Shown one piece after another: positions 22,597 through 31,023 of a stretch of 42,602 nt of DNA (within the stretch, counting starts at the first letter, position 1; each line of letters begins with the position of its first letter). The stretch lies in assembly GCA_012960035.1 (NCBI GenBank), contig DUBZ01000017.1, positions 1 to 42,602 of the forward strand, given 5' to 3'. This stretch comes from Myxococcales bacterium. Lineage in GTDB: Bacteria; Myxococcota_A; UBA9160; UBA4427. Position numbers and translations under genes: made by a program. Under the pieces are notes generated by a model. It was not told the DNA's origin and did not search any database. It saw only the letters and a list, made by a program, of their open reading frames with translations.

Positions 22597-22625
22597 ATCA
22601 TATCGGACTGTTTTAGTCCTGTAAA
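22597..22625 (-). promoter_or_regulatory. Predicted sigma70-type promoter of the suf operon
   Basis: Read on the minus strand, TTTACA (22625-22620) and TATGAT (22602-22597) are separated by exactly 17 bp. Each differs from the sigma70 consensus at one position. Transcription would begin near 22590, giving a leader of about 240 nt before the sufR start. This is the best -35/-10 pair seen in the window. Confidence 0.7.
22600..22624. promoter_or_regulatory. Predicted SufR (Rrf2/IscR type-1-like) operator
   Basis: A palindrome with GGACT (22605-22609) and AGTCC (22615-22619) around GTTTT, flanked by ATA on the left and TAA on the right. The layout is ATA, 3 nt, GACT, 5 nt of A/T-rich spacer, AGTC, 3 nt, TAA. 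This matches the 25-bp layout of the IscR type-1 site. It fills the space between the -35 and -10 boxes, where a bound repressor would exclude RNA polymerase. The next gene downstream encodes the matching regulator. Confidence 0.7.
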
Positions 22626-22827
22626 TTGTCTCAACCGAGAGATTGCAGCTCACTCACAGAAACCTGACCCTGAGAACGCGCTAAAAGCACCGAGGATCGG
22701 GGCGCGTAATACCGGCCGGGATGCCCGCAGTGTTCCCCGTGAAACGTAAGTTGCCGGTAGTTCAGGGGAAATCGATGTTTCTCGAAACTTGCAACCCGCC
22801 TGAAAGTGTCGGGGCGGTTGTGGGTCG

Positions 22828-23027
22828 TTTAGCAGGCTCCGAAAGAACTCACTCCTGTCACCATGCGCCCGTCTTGCCGGCTCGCTCATTGTTGTATTTG
22901 GAAGCGGCGTTCTCGCGCCTCGACGACCAGCACTGCTGGCTTGCTAGGCAGACCTTTGGTCGCAAACCCCTCGAACCGAAAATCCAGGCGCTTGGCTTGG
23001 TCCGGGGCTCTTTCGCAGCCTGCTAAG
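22828..23027. repeat. 18-bp inverted repeat enclosing 164 bp
   Basis: TTTAGCAGGCTCCGAAAG (22828-22845) and CTTTCGCAGCCTGCTAAG (23010-23027) are reverse complements at 16 of 18 positions. They enclose 164 bp without a gene. The right arm overlaps the stop codon (TAG, 23025-23023) of the kinase gene. Possible readings are a small non-autonomous mobile element, a structured 3' end of the kinase transcript, or a recombination remnant. No target-site duplication was obvious. Confidence 0.6.
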
Positions 23028-25779
23028 CACCAGAGTCGTCACTCGGATCGGTGCGCATCGGTGTCACCGGGTGGGTCCCGTCGTCGAGGAACTCGCGGAC
23101 GGTCCGCAGAAGAGTGGAAGGGCTAAACGGCTTTTCGAGCAGGGCCATGTCTCGGCTCTCTAAGCCGTGGCGCTTGAGGGCGTCGTCGGTAAAGCCGGAC
23201 ATGTAGATGACCTTGGTATCGGGACGGCTCGAGACCACTCGTTTCGCCACTTCGAAGCCGTCCATCTTGGGGAGAATCACGTCGGTCAACAGCAGGTCGA
23301 TCGGGTCCTCGTGGCGGTTACAGACTCGGAGGGCATCGATCCCTGAACTGGCTTCGAGAACTGTGTAGCCCTTTGATTCGAGACACCGGATGACGAGCCT
23401 TCGAACTTGCTCCGAATCTTCGACCAACAGGACCGTCTCGCGTCCACGGAATTGCTTGGAGCCCGAATCGCGCTCCGGCAGCATCGCGACGTTTTCTGCT
23501 CTCGGGAGATAAATGCTGAAGCTTGAACCGCGCTCCAAGACGGATTCGACGTCAATATGGCCGCCGCTCTGCTGCACGATCCCAATCACCATACTGAGAC
23601 CGAGCCCCGTTCCCTTGCCGCTTTCCTTGGTAGTAAAGAACGGCTCGAAGATCATTTGGAGCAGATCCTTCGTCATGCCGCTGCCTGTGTCGGCCACGCG
23701 CAGCGTCAGGTATTCGCCGGGAGGGATCTCGCCGAACTCCGTCGACTTGGGTTGGGCGAGTGAGGTGTTTTCCGTTTCGATGGAAATCCGCCCACCGCCG
23801 GGCATCGCGTCTCGCGCGTTGACGACCAAGTTGAGCATGACCTGCTGAATTTGGCCCGGGTCGGCTAAAACCGGCCAGGCACCACCGCCGAGGGTGGTGA
23901 TGAGTTCAATGCCTTCTCCGATCAAGCGCCGCAGCATGCGGTCCATGTCCGCGACGAGGTTGTTCGGGTCGAGCACGCGCGGCTGGAGTACCTGACGGCG
24001 GCTGAACGCGAGGAGTTGGTGGGTGAGCCCTGCGGCTCGTTCGGAGGCTTTCAGAATTTCCTCGGCGTCTGCGCGCGCCCGGTGTTGGGGCCCAAGTTCT
24101 TCGAGCAGTAGATTGCAGTAGCCGGTGATTGCGGTCAGCAGGTTGTTGAAGTCATGCGCGACGCCGCCTGCCATTCTGCCGACGGCTTCCATCTTTTGAG
24201 ACTGAAGGAACTTTTGTTCTGTCTGCTCGAGAGCGATGCTGGACTCGACTCGGTCCGTGGTGTCGCGGGAAATCAAAAAAACGACACGCTTTCCCTTTGC
24301 ACTTCGGTAGGCGTTGAGTGTGGTTTCGAAATTTCGGTAACCCTCGTTGGCGCAGGCGACTCGAAGTGCGATCTGGCTCGTGCCGAGGGTCTCGAGCGTC
24401 TGAGCGAAGTTTTCGATCGCCGATTGACGGTCCTGCGGATGAACCAGCATGTGACCGGGGATGCCGATCAAAGCGTCCGTCGCGTAACCGAGCACCGAGT
24501 CGAATGTGGTGCTCGCAAACGTGATCCGCGCGCGGTCGTCCATTTCCATAATGAGGTCGAAGGGGTTTTCGGCCAGCATGTGGAAGCGCTCTTTGCTTTC
24601 GGTCAGCGCGTTGTTGAGTTCCTCGACTTGTTCCGCGAGGTCGGCGATCTGCGGGCGGCTGTCCGGCTGCTCGGCTTGGGGTTGTGCTGCCAAGACCGAT
24701 CGAAGTGTGAGCGCGTACCAAGGAATGATCTGATCGAGATGATCGAGGTCCGTGTCGGTCAGGGGCGCACCGTCCCAGATGTCCAACCGTCCAAAGCACT
24801 GGCCGGCAGCACTGAGCTGAAGGCTATGTGAGGGAGGCTTGTCGGACTCCCCGAACTCAAGCAGCGCTTGTTCGTCTTGGGCTGAACTTGGATCTGAATC
24901 GTCGGTTGGAAAGGAGGCCCCCGCAAAACCGGAATCGATCCAAACCCCCGCAGCGTCGCTCTGGAACTCACTTCGAAGCATTTCGAACAAACGTGATCCG
25001 ACTTGGTCTGGGTCTCGCAGGTCGGCGAGGGATGCGGCGAAGCTCGGGTCGAGGAACCGGGAGGGCTCGTCGTCATCCGTCGGGCCATCGTCATTGCGAT
25101 CGAAGCTGACCGGGGAGTTCCCGCGATCGATGTTGTGATCAAAGTCGACCTCAAACTCGTGGCCGAACTCTTCGTTTGATTTCGCTTCAATGCGTCCCGT
25201 CATGGGAAGTACGTTTCCAAGTCGGGTTGGAATACGCATGACGAAGCGCGCGCCACCGCGTTGAAGTTCGCACGCGACGTCGGCGGCATCGAGGCTCACC
25301 AACAACGGCGCGGCTTCGATCACACCCTTGATCAACTCGAAGAACGCGGGACATTCATGGGCGGCGTCGGGCAGAGCGAATTCAAAAAGGATGACTTCGC
25401 CGTCCGCCGCGACCTCGGCCCGCACTTCAAGCCCGGGAAACAATTGGCTTGCGACCTTGGGTACTTCTTTGACGAACAATCGTTTCGGCGAGATGTTGCT
25501 CGACTGAGCAGGGGTGACGGACGACAGGAAAATTGCTTCCGCAATCTCGCGCCCAATTTCCGCGGGAGACGGCAGCAGGGGAACGGAGGGAGGGGGGGCT
25601 TCGGAAAACTCAGCCAGTCGGTCGCAAAGGGCGGCAAAGGTTTCCCAGTCGATCATGCCGCCAGGCTCTTGGAGCGCTTCGGGCTCGCAAATGCCTTCCG
25701 CCCATTCCTCTCCCGCGACCGAATGGTTTTCAAGCCATTCGAGCAGCCACCTCGTCGTCGCCGTCGACAGTTCAGCCAT
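23023..25779 (-). CDS. PAS-domain hybrid histidine kinase with C-terminal receiver
   Basis: A 918-residue soluble sensor kinase; no membrane segment is visible. The N-terminal 380 residues contain a region of unknown fold (1-175) and an acidic linker (about 200-245), then a possible GAF-like part. A PAS domain is at about 400-520 (NPFDLIMEMDDRARITFAST). The HisKA phospho-acceptor is H542 in GGVAHDFNNLLTAITG. The ATPase domain has the N box LNLVVNARDAMPGG and G box GKGTGLGLSMV. The receiver domain (about 785-900) has D833 in LLLTDVILPKMDG, with KPFSPSTLL after it. Phosphate would pass from H542 to D833 and possibly to a separate output. No partner regulator is adjacent. Its stop codon lies in the 22828-23027 inverted repeat. 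Confidence 0.93.
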   Translation of the reverse strand: MAELSTATTRWLLEWLENHSVAGEEWAEGICEPEALQEPGGMIDWETFAALCDRLAEFSEAPPPSVPLLPSPAEIGREIAEAIFLSSVTPAQSSNISPKRLFVKEVPKVASQLFPGLEVRAEVAADGEVILFEFALPDAAHECPAFFELIKGVIEAAPLLVSLDAADVACELQRGGARFVMRIPTRLGNVLPMTGRIEAKSNEEFGHEFEVDFDHNIDRGNSPVSFDRNDDGPTDDDEPSRFLDPSFAASLADLRDPDQVGSRLFEMLRSEFQSDAAGVWIDSGFAGASFPTDDSDPSSAQDEQALLEFGESDKPPSHSLQLSAAGQCFGRLDIWDGAPLTDTDLDHLDQIIPWYALTLRSVLAAQPQAEQPDSRPQIADLAEQVEELNNALTESKERFHMLAENPFDLIMEMDDRARITFASTTFDSVLGYATDALIGIPGHMLVHPQDRQSAIENFAQTLETLGTSQIALRVACANEGYRNFETTLNAYRSAKGKRVVFLISRDTTDRVESSIALEQTEQKFLQSQKMEAVGRMAGGVAHDFNNLLTAITGYCNLLLEELGPQHRARADAEEILKASERAAGLTHQLLAFSRRQVLQPRVLDPNNLVADMDRMLRRLIGEGIELITTLGGGAWPVLADPGQIQQVMLNLVVNARDAMPGGGRISIETENTSLAQPKSTEFGEIPPGEYLTLRVADTGSGMTKDLLQMIFEPFFTTKESGKGTGLGLSMVIGIVQQSGGHIDVESVLERGSSFSIYLPRAENVAMLPERDSGSKQFRGRETVLLVEDSEQVRRLVIRCLESKGYTVLEASSGIDALRVCNRHEDPIDLLLTDVILPKMDGFEVAKRVVSSRPDTKVIYMSGFTDDALKRHGLESRDMALLEKPFSPSTLLRTVREFLDDGTHPVTPMRTDPSDDSGA

Positions 25780-26006
25780 GCACGGTTCGCCTCAGGGGGG
25801 CCTGGTGCTGAATCCGATCAATGATTTGTGTACGCGCCTCAATCCTCACGTGAAGTGAATCCTAACCTCGCGACTAGAACGAGGGAAGCGCCGGTGCTGA
25901 ATGCGAGTGATCGAATTTTAAAGCGCCGCCATGTGGGGTTCGCGGGGTCGGTCAGTCGAGCCGCACAAACCAACGCACTTCACTTTCAATCGAAGTCTAG
26001 ACGGAA

Positions 26007-26717
26007 CTACGGTTCGCAGGATCCCACCATTGCAAGCTCCGCAGCGGCTGAGCTCGACACCGCGACCGGACTGCTGTCAGGGCCCCCCCCGTGAATCCCT
26101 GGATTGTTCGCCCGATCTGCGACCATCAAAATGATGGTTCGACGCAAGTCAGCGAACACAATGTCGAGGTCGACGTCAGGATCAATGAGCTTTCGTACAA
26201 GTGCCATCTGCAGAAGACCGAGGATCGTGTGCGCCACCATGTCGACCCGGGGGAGGGGAAGGTCAAAATCACGGTTGATCCCATCCATCATCGCCTGGCC
26301 TGTGCGGCCGAATACGCGGAGAATGGAGTGGCGAGTGTCATCGGAATCGTCGCCGCGTTCCAGCAAGATCGACAGCAGGAGCCGTAGTAAATGCGGCTTC
26401 TCTTCGACGATGGTTCGCAAGTGTGCGATCAGAAGGTTAAGGCGTTCCGCCGGCTCGCCCACCGACTTGGTGCTCTCGGTAATTTCGGCGATCCAGTCTT
26501 GATTGACCCGTTCGATGATGGCGTTGAGCAAGCCTTCCTTGCTCTTGAAGTGCCAGTAGAGCGCGGTTTTGGCGGTGCCTGCGTGTCGACAAATCGCGTC
26601 GACGCTGGTCGCGGCATAACCACGTTCGGAAATGAGATCAATCGCACCCTGCAGTAGTCGCTCGCGACTTTCCGCACCTTGGGGTGTAAGTCGCTTTGAA
26701 GTTTTTTGTTCGCTCAT
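26007..26717 (-). CDS. TetR/AcrR-family transcriptional regulator
   Basis: A 236-residue regulator. The N-terminal helix-turn-helix (about 14-62) is typical: AIDLISERGYAATSVDAICR followed by AGTAKTALYWHFKSKEGLL. The C-terminal ligand domain (65-205) is helical and includes HLLRLLLSILLERG. The last 30 residues (GIHGGGPDSSPVAVSSSAAA) are low in complexity and probably disordered. A dyad at 26775-26790 lies 58 bp upstream and may be its own operator. The gene stands alone between the kinase and the DUF4388 gene, so a target gene is not evident from context; ligand unknown. ATG start; the upstream sequence AGGAAAGC contains a ribosome site. Confidence 0.92.
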   Translation of the reverse strand: MSEQKTSKRLTPQGAESRERLLQGAIDLISERGYAATSVDAICRHAGTAKTALYWHFKSKEGLLNAIIERVNQDWIAEITESTKSVGEPAERLNLLIAHLRTIVEEKPHLLRLLLSILLERGDDSDDTRHSILRVFGRTGQAMMDGINRDFDLPLPRVDMVAHTILGLLQMALVRKLIDPDVDLDIVFADLRRTIILMVADRANNPGIHGGGPDSSPVAVSSSAAAELAMVGSCEP

Positions 26718-26774
26718 CTAGGGGCTTTCCTCCGGCATCGCGTAGTGGATCGTGGCTATATTTTTGAACCGATC

Positions 26775-26790
26775 AGTACGGTGCAGTACT
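26775..26790. promoter_or_regulatory. Possible TetR operator (dyad AGTAC-6-GTACT)
   Basis: AGTAC (26775-26779) and GTACT (26786-26790) are perfect complements with a 6-bp spacer, in the region upstream of the TetR gene. AACC (26767-26770) and GGTT (26796-26799) extend the dyad imperfectly. The position and size fit an autoregulatory TetR site. No convincing promoter was found around it. Confidence 0.45.
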
Positions 26791-26972
26791 AGCTAGGTTT
26801 CGTCAATGGTCACGTTGAGTTAATGAATGATGAGCGAACTGAAATGGCCGCACGGGGTGGGCTAAGGGGGCGGAAGTAAACGCAACGCTAGAGAGCGGAG
26901 CCGTTTCGCCGCGGTTGTAATTGGCGGAGAAAACTTCACGCATTGTGGGGCGGGGAAGGGCCCGGGCCTTAG

Positions 26973-28517
26973 TTATTGGGCCTTCGGATTGAGCGCGTTG
27001 GCGCGAGCCAGGAATTCCGATCCGCGATCATTGTCGCCGCCGGCACGGACCACCATGCCGAGTCGAAACAGAGCGACCGCATCGCTGTCGTCGAGCTCGA
27101 CTGCCTTCTCAAGGTGAACGAGAGCACGCTCGGGGTCGGATTGGGGCTGCTTGTACAGGGCCCAGCCAAGGCCAGATTGGTACGCGCATTCGTCGGGCCA
27201 CAATTTCACCGCGGATTGGACGTACTCGAGAGCGCCGCGAAAGTCGCCCATGCGAATGAGGATCTCGCCTTTGCGGAAGAAGGTCTCCGCTCGGGCGAGC
27301 GCCGCAGTGTCGATGTCCGGGCCACTCCCGTCGCCGCGCGCGTCGTAGTCTGCGCGTTTCGCGGGGTCGCGGAGAACATCGTTGGCTTCGGCGATGCGCG
27401 CAAAAACCGTCGCCGCCTCGTTTTTAATGTCCGTGAGGCCGAGGTGTGTGAGCGCGTCCGGATGAAAGCGCTTGGCCGCCGCAAAATAGGCTTTGCGGAT
27501 CTCGCGGTCAGTCGCGTCGATTCCAACACCGATCAACTCGTAAAGGCTTTGGGCTTCCAGCCCGTCGAACAGTGTGAGGACCTGCTCTCGCATTTGACCT
27601 GCCGCGACGTTGGAAGGGGACTTGGAGCCGGCGCCTTTTTGTATGTTCGAGTCTGTTGCGGCACTCGTCGTACCTTGCGCCGCTGCCTGCGCGACAACTT
27701 CGATCTCGATGGGGTCAAAGGCGCTGTCGCCAGATGCCCCTTGGTCTCCCGCCGCGGTTTGCTCGAAGCGGACCCACTTGCCGGCTTGCAGGATCCAGAG
27801 CGAGGCCAGCACCGGAAGTGAATGAAAGCCGTCGCCAATCGCCGCGCCGAGCGTGCGTGACCCATCAATGCGGTTGAACACTTCTGTGATGTCGTCGCTT
27901 TCTGCTAGACGTCGTTGTGCTTCATCGAAGTACTTGGTGCGTACCGGGAAGAGCTCGATGGCTTCGGTGAGATCGGTAAGGAGTCGATCGGGTGTCCAAT
28001 GACTGATAAGCCCTTCGCGAATTAACGCGAGCGGGTCGCTGCGCATCGACGCGACGACGGTGTCCTGTTCGTCGGGACCTGTCAGTCGGTAGCCCCCATC
28101 GGACCAGGCAAACGCTTCGAGCACGCGTCGGCGGACTTGTTCCTTGAGCGCGAGGAACAACGATTTCGGCTTCAAAAGTTCGAGGGCGAGCAGGGCCACG
28201 CCTTCTTTGCACTTCTTCTTTTTCATGTACGAAGACACGCGCTCGTGATCGTCCTTCGTGATGGTGCCCTGGTCTAACAGCTGCATGCCGAGGGTTTCGT
28301 TTGCGAGATTCGAATCGCTCAAGACGGGAGCGCCGCATTCGAACACGATGCGTTTTTTCGTGTTGCCTCGTTCGATCTCGAGCGCACCGCTGAAGCGCAC
28401 GCGATACAAGTCAACCAAGAGCCGGGGCAGGGCGACGTCCGCAAAGAGGCCCTCTTCGCCCGGCTGGGTGCGGTATGACACTTTGGTGGATTCGCTCTTG
28501 CTTGAGTGGCTTGTCAT
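26973..28517 (-). CDS. DUF4388 / J-domain / TPR protein
   Basis: A 514-residue cytoplasmic protein of mixed domains. Residues about 20-240 resemble DUF4388 (PATAN-like), a domain common in myxobacterial signalling proteins: VALPRLLVDLYRVRFSGALE and VLEAFAWSDGGYRL. The middle is a linker rich in A, T and S. A J-domain follows at about 330-390 (YELIGVGIDATDREIRKAYF) with the HPD motif in AKRFHPDAL, so it could stimulate an Hsp70. The C-terminus (about 405-514) has TPR repeats (AETFFRKGEILIRMGDFRGA; ALVHLEKAVELDDSDAVALF). It is the last gene of a three-gene run, 21 bp after the V4R-STAS gene. The combination suggests a scaffold that links signalling to chaperone action; this is inference. Confidence 0.88.
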   Translation of the reverse strand: MTSHSSKSESTKVSYRTQPGEEGLFADVALPRLLVDLYRVRFSGALEIERGNTKKRIVFECGAPVLSDSNLANETLGMQLLDQGTITKDDHERVSSYMKKKKCKEGVALLALELLKPKSLFLALKEQVRRRVLEAFAWSDGGYRLTGPDEQDTVVASMRSDPLALIREGLISHWTPDRLLTDLTEAIELFPVRTKYFDEAQRRLAESDDITEVFNRIDGSRTLGAAIGDGFHSLPVLASLWILQAGKWVRFEQTAAGDQGASGDSAFDPIEIEVVAQAAAQGTTSAATDSNIQKGAGSKSPSNVAAGQMREQVLTLFDGLEAQSLYELIGVGIDATDREIRKAYFAAAKRFHPDALTHLGLTDIKNEAATVFARIAEANDVLRDPAKRADYDARGDGSGPDIDTAALARAETFFRKGEILIRMGDFRGALEYVQSAVKLWPDECAYQSGLGWALYKQPQSDPERALVHLEKAVELDDSDAVALFRLGMVVRAGGDNDRGSEFLARANALNPKAQ

Positions 28518-28538
28518 GCGCGTCGCTTCGGTGTCGGG

Positions 28539-29561
28539 CTACAGGATATGACGTTGCGCTTCGGCGATCTGGAACGCGGTTGCGATGGCCTCGGGTAAAT
28601 TCTTGCGGAGCAGTAAGTGCTTGACTTCAAGGTCGGCCACGATGGGCTCCGCGAGTGGCGACACGTTGGTCAGGATCACTTCTGCACCCCAAGCCTCGAC
28701 GGTTTCAAGAATTTTTTCGAGGCTCACCGCGGTAAAGTCTTCGTCGAGGCCTTCGCCTTGCAGGTCGATAACGATGCTGCGGACGTCGCAGGTGTCGGGG
28801 GTGTGCCCGAGCATCTTAACGGTATTCATACTCTCTTCGATGTTCATAAAGGGCAACACCATGACGGGACCCCAGACGTGCACCATGCTCGGATCAAAGT
28901 CTACCGGTTGGGCGGTGGGGCTTGCGGTGGCTTTGAGAGGTTGCGCGAACCTGCGACTGATTTCGCGGAATGCATCGTAAGAAAGTTCGGGGACCAGGCG
29001 CAGCTCTGCTTCCGACCGTCTCGCGGCGACTGTCGCGACTTCGTGCGCTGTAAATGAACAAGCGGTGTCACCGCACGCGGTGCACGTCTCTTCAATGACG
29101 AGCACGTCTGTATCGAGAGTCCCGGAAAGCCAGCCCGACGTATACCCTGCGCTCATCGCGCAGCTTGGCGTCGTGTCGGGGCCGAGTTTTAAGAGGCGGG
29201 CAGAGGCCTCGTACTTGTCGGGCCACGTTCCTTGCATTTGAAAGGTGCCCGAGGCCGCAGCGCTTCCGCCCCGGCGGAACTGAAGGGCGACTAGCGTTGA
29301 TCTCGCGACCGACTGACTGGGCTCGGTGTTTTCCATGGCGGTCATGCGGTACGCGTCGCGAAAACCGAACAACAGTCCGATCTGAAACAAGGCCCTCTGG
29401 GCGCCGATCGATTCGAGCTCGTCTTCGAGTTCGACCAGCAGCGATGCGAGGAAGCGTCCGTTCATGAACATCTTTGGTTCACTCAGCAGAAGCGTTTCGG
29501 GGCCGAAACCGAGTGCAGAGAGGATGGCCATTTCCGTCGGTAGTTCTGAAGTCGCCGTCAC
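28539..29561 (-). CDS. V4R-domain and STAS-domain signalling protein
   Basis: A 340-residue protein without signal or membrane segments. The N-terminal half contains a 4-vinyl-reductase (V4R) small-molecule-binding domain, with AGYTSGWLSGTL and the Cys-rich end CTACGDTACSF (about 159-169); the three cysteines may bind metal. The C-terminal part (about 225-335) is a STAS-like domain: VLPFMNIEESMNTVKMLG, then VRSIVIDLQGEGLDEDFTAV and EAWGAEVILTNVSPLAEPIV. A threonine/serine at the usual phosphorylation loop is not clear. The GTG start at 29561 has GAGGG 7 bases upstream, and the gene begins 3 bp after the HD-GYP gene ends. It probably acts as a ligand-responsive partner in the same pathway. Confidence 0.85.
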   Translation of the reverse strand: MTATSELPTEMAILSALGFGPETLLLSEPKMFMNGRFLASLLVELEDELESIGAQRALFQIGLLFGFRDAYRMTAMENTEPSQSVARSTLVALQFRRGGSAAASGTFQMQGTWPDKYEASARLLKLGPDTTPSCAMSAGYTSGWLSGTLDTDVLVIEETCTACGDTACSFTAHEVATVAARRSEAELRLVPELSYDAFREISRRFAQPLKATASPTAQPVDFDPSMVHVWGPVMVLPFMNIEESMNTVKMLGHTPDTCDVRSIVIDLQGEGLDEDFTAVSLEKILETVEAWGAEVILTNVSPLAEPIVADLEVKHLLLRKNLPEAIATAFQIAEAQRHIL

Positions 29562-29564
29562 TTG

Positions 29565-30692
29565 CTAGCCCTCAAGGAAGTCGTGAATGTTAAATTTTTG
29601 GTCTCGTGCGATAAATGCGTCGCCTTCGTCTTCGAGCAGACTCAAGAAGGCCTCGACGCATGTGGGGTCGAACTGGGTGCCCGAGTATTTGTGCAGCTCG
29701 CGCACAACAACTTCGAGTGGAAGAGCCTTGCGGTACGGGCGATCGCTCGTCATCGCTTCGACGGTGTCCGCCACCACGATGATACGAGACGGCTGCGGAA
29801 TCTGATCTCCCGCAAGTCGCATCGGATACCCGGAAGAGCTGCCGTCGAACCATTCGTGGTGATGACGCACGCACGGAATGATGTGCTTCAAGAACTGCAC
29901 CGGCTCGAGGATCTTGGCCCCGATCTCCGGATGCTTCTGCATCTCGAGATACTCTTCTTTGCTCAGACGCGAAGGCTTGGTGATGATGGCGTCGGGAATA
30001 CCGATCTTGCCGACATCGTGAAGCAGGCCAGAAAAGTAGACGCGTTCGACCAGTTCTTTGCGCAGGTTCATCCGGCGAGCCATGCGCGACGCATAAACCG
30101 CCACACGCTCGGAATGGCCTCGGGTGTAGTGGTCCTTGGCATCGATCGCCTCGGCGAGCGCCCGGATCGTTTGAATGTACGCGGTGCTGAGTTCCTGGTT
30201 CTTCAGCGCCAGTTGCTTCGTGCGCTGGCGAACCTTGCCCTCGAGATTTCGATTCATGTCTTGGAGCTTGAAGTTCTGTTCGCGCGCGACGGTGTTGAGG
30301 CGCTTGATCTCGGTTTTGAGGTCATGGTGATCGAAGGCTTGGCGCAGCGTGGCGCGCAGCTCGTCGTCGTTCCAAGGTTTCGTGATCAGGCGGTAGATCT
30401 CGCCTTTGTTGATCGCCTCAACAGCGATATTCATTTCGGTGTAACCCGTGAGCATGATGCGGACCATATCCGCGTGTTGATCACGCACGGCTGACAGGAA
30501 GTCGACGCCACTCATGCTCGGCATGCGCTGGTCCGTGACCACGACTTGGGTTGGCGTCTCGCGAAGGATGTCGAGCGCTTCATTGGGGTCCGTCGCAGTA
30601 AGGACCCGCATGGGCTCATTGCGCAGAAGGCGTTGTATCGCCTTTAGAATGTTGGGTTCGTCGTCTAGGAACAGGACAGCGTGTTCGGTCAC
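29565..30692 (-). CDS. HD-GYP response regulator (predicted c-di-GMP phosphodiesterase)
   Basis: A 375-residue regulator with a receiver domain (1-125; phospho-acceptor D54 in VVVTDQRMPSMSG, KPWNDDELR after it), a coiled-coil linker (about 130-175), and an HD-GYP domain. The latter has HSERVAVYASRMARRM, LLHDVGKIGIPDAI with the HD pair, HPEIGAKILEPV, HHHEWFDGSSSGYP and ADTVEAMTSDRPYRKAL. All catalytic motifs are intact, so hydrolysis of cyclic di-GMP is expected. I start at GTG 30692 (MTEHAVLFLDDEP) because GGAG lies 9 bases upstream; a longer frame to 30734 adds 14 residues without homology. It is the first gene of the module, followed 3 bp later by the V4R-STAS gene. No dedicated kinase is adjacent. 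Confidence 0.93.
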   Translation of the reverse strand: MTEHAVLFLDDEPNILKAIQRLLRNEPMRVLTATDPNEALDILRETPTQVVVTDQRMPSMSGVDFLSAVRDQHADMVRIMLTGYTEMNIAVEAINKGEIYRLITKPWNDDELRATLRQAFDHHDLKTEIKRLNTVAREQNFKLQDMNRNLEGKVRQRTKQLALKNQELSTAYIQTIRALAEAIDAKDHYTRGHSERVAVYASRMARRMNLRKELVERVYFSGLLHDVGKIGIPDAIITKPSRLSKEEYLEMQKHPEIGAKILEPVQFLKHIIPCVRHHHEWFDGSSSGYPMRLAGDQIPQPSRIIVVADTVEAMTSDRPYRKALPLEVVVRELHKYSGTQFDPTCVEAFLSLLEDEGDAFIARDQKFNIHDFLEG

Positions 30693-31023
30693 GTTTATAT
30701 CTCCGGTCAGTTGAGAGAAGCCGCTTGCGAGCACAACGAGGCATCAAGACCTGTGCTCGTATCGGCGCGACGCGTGAATGCCCTTTGCCTTCTATGTGTA
30801 AGCCTAGTAAAAATGCAGATTTACTAAGTTCTGACTGAAGGGTTGGGCGCGAGTCATCGGTTTGGAGGACAGCGCGCGGCGTGCATGTGTCGTGCGCACA
30901 TTCTGCACACGGAGGACAAGCGACCGTGCCTCAACACCATAGCGGGCGAGCCCAGCGTCTCGCGGGTTACAGTGGAGTTTCAGGCAGGTTGGTCCGGCGA
31001 GACAGGCAGGGCCGGCTCGTGTG
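30693..31023. other. Intergenic region between the HD-GYP gene and rfbB
   Basis: About 330 bp without a supported gene. It should carry the promoter of the HD-GYP cluster and the 3' end of the rfbB transcript. The notable element is the dyad at 30805-30826. No intrinsic terminator was seen for rfbB. Confidence 0.5.
30805..30826. repeat. 7-bp dyad upstream of the HD-GYP cluster
   Basis: TAGTAAA (30805-30811) and TTTACTA (30820-30826) are perfect complements around AATGCAGA. It is an A/T-rich island in GC-rich DNA, 113 bp upstream of the HD-GYP start codon, so an operator for the three-gene cluster is plausible. Confidence 0.45.

Larger units (their letters stand above)
22352..23022. other. 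Intergenic region between the suf operon and the hybrid kinase gene
   Basis: About 670 bp. The right half of the suf side holds the promoter and operator described separately, and 22352-22590 is the predicted suf leader. The remainder contains a long imperfect inverted repeat (22828-23027). A 101-codon plus-strand frame at 22721-23026 was examined; it has no domain and no ribosome site, so it is not called. Confidence 0.55.

Noticed and set aside
22721..23026. 101-codon plus-strand frame
   Set aside because: No ribosome site or domain, and it crosses the inverted repeat and the end of the kinase gene.
26955..26975. Palindrome GGCCCGGGCC as terminator of the DUF4388 gene
   Set aside because: Self-complementary without a loop and with no T run; too common in GC-rich DNA to support a terminator.
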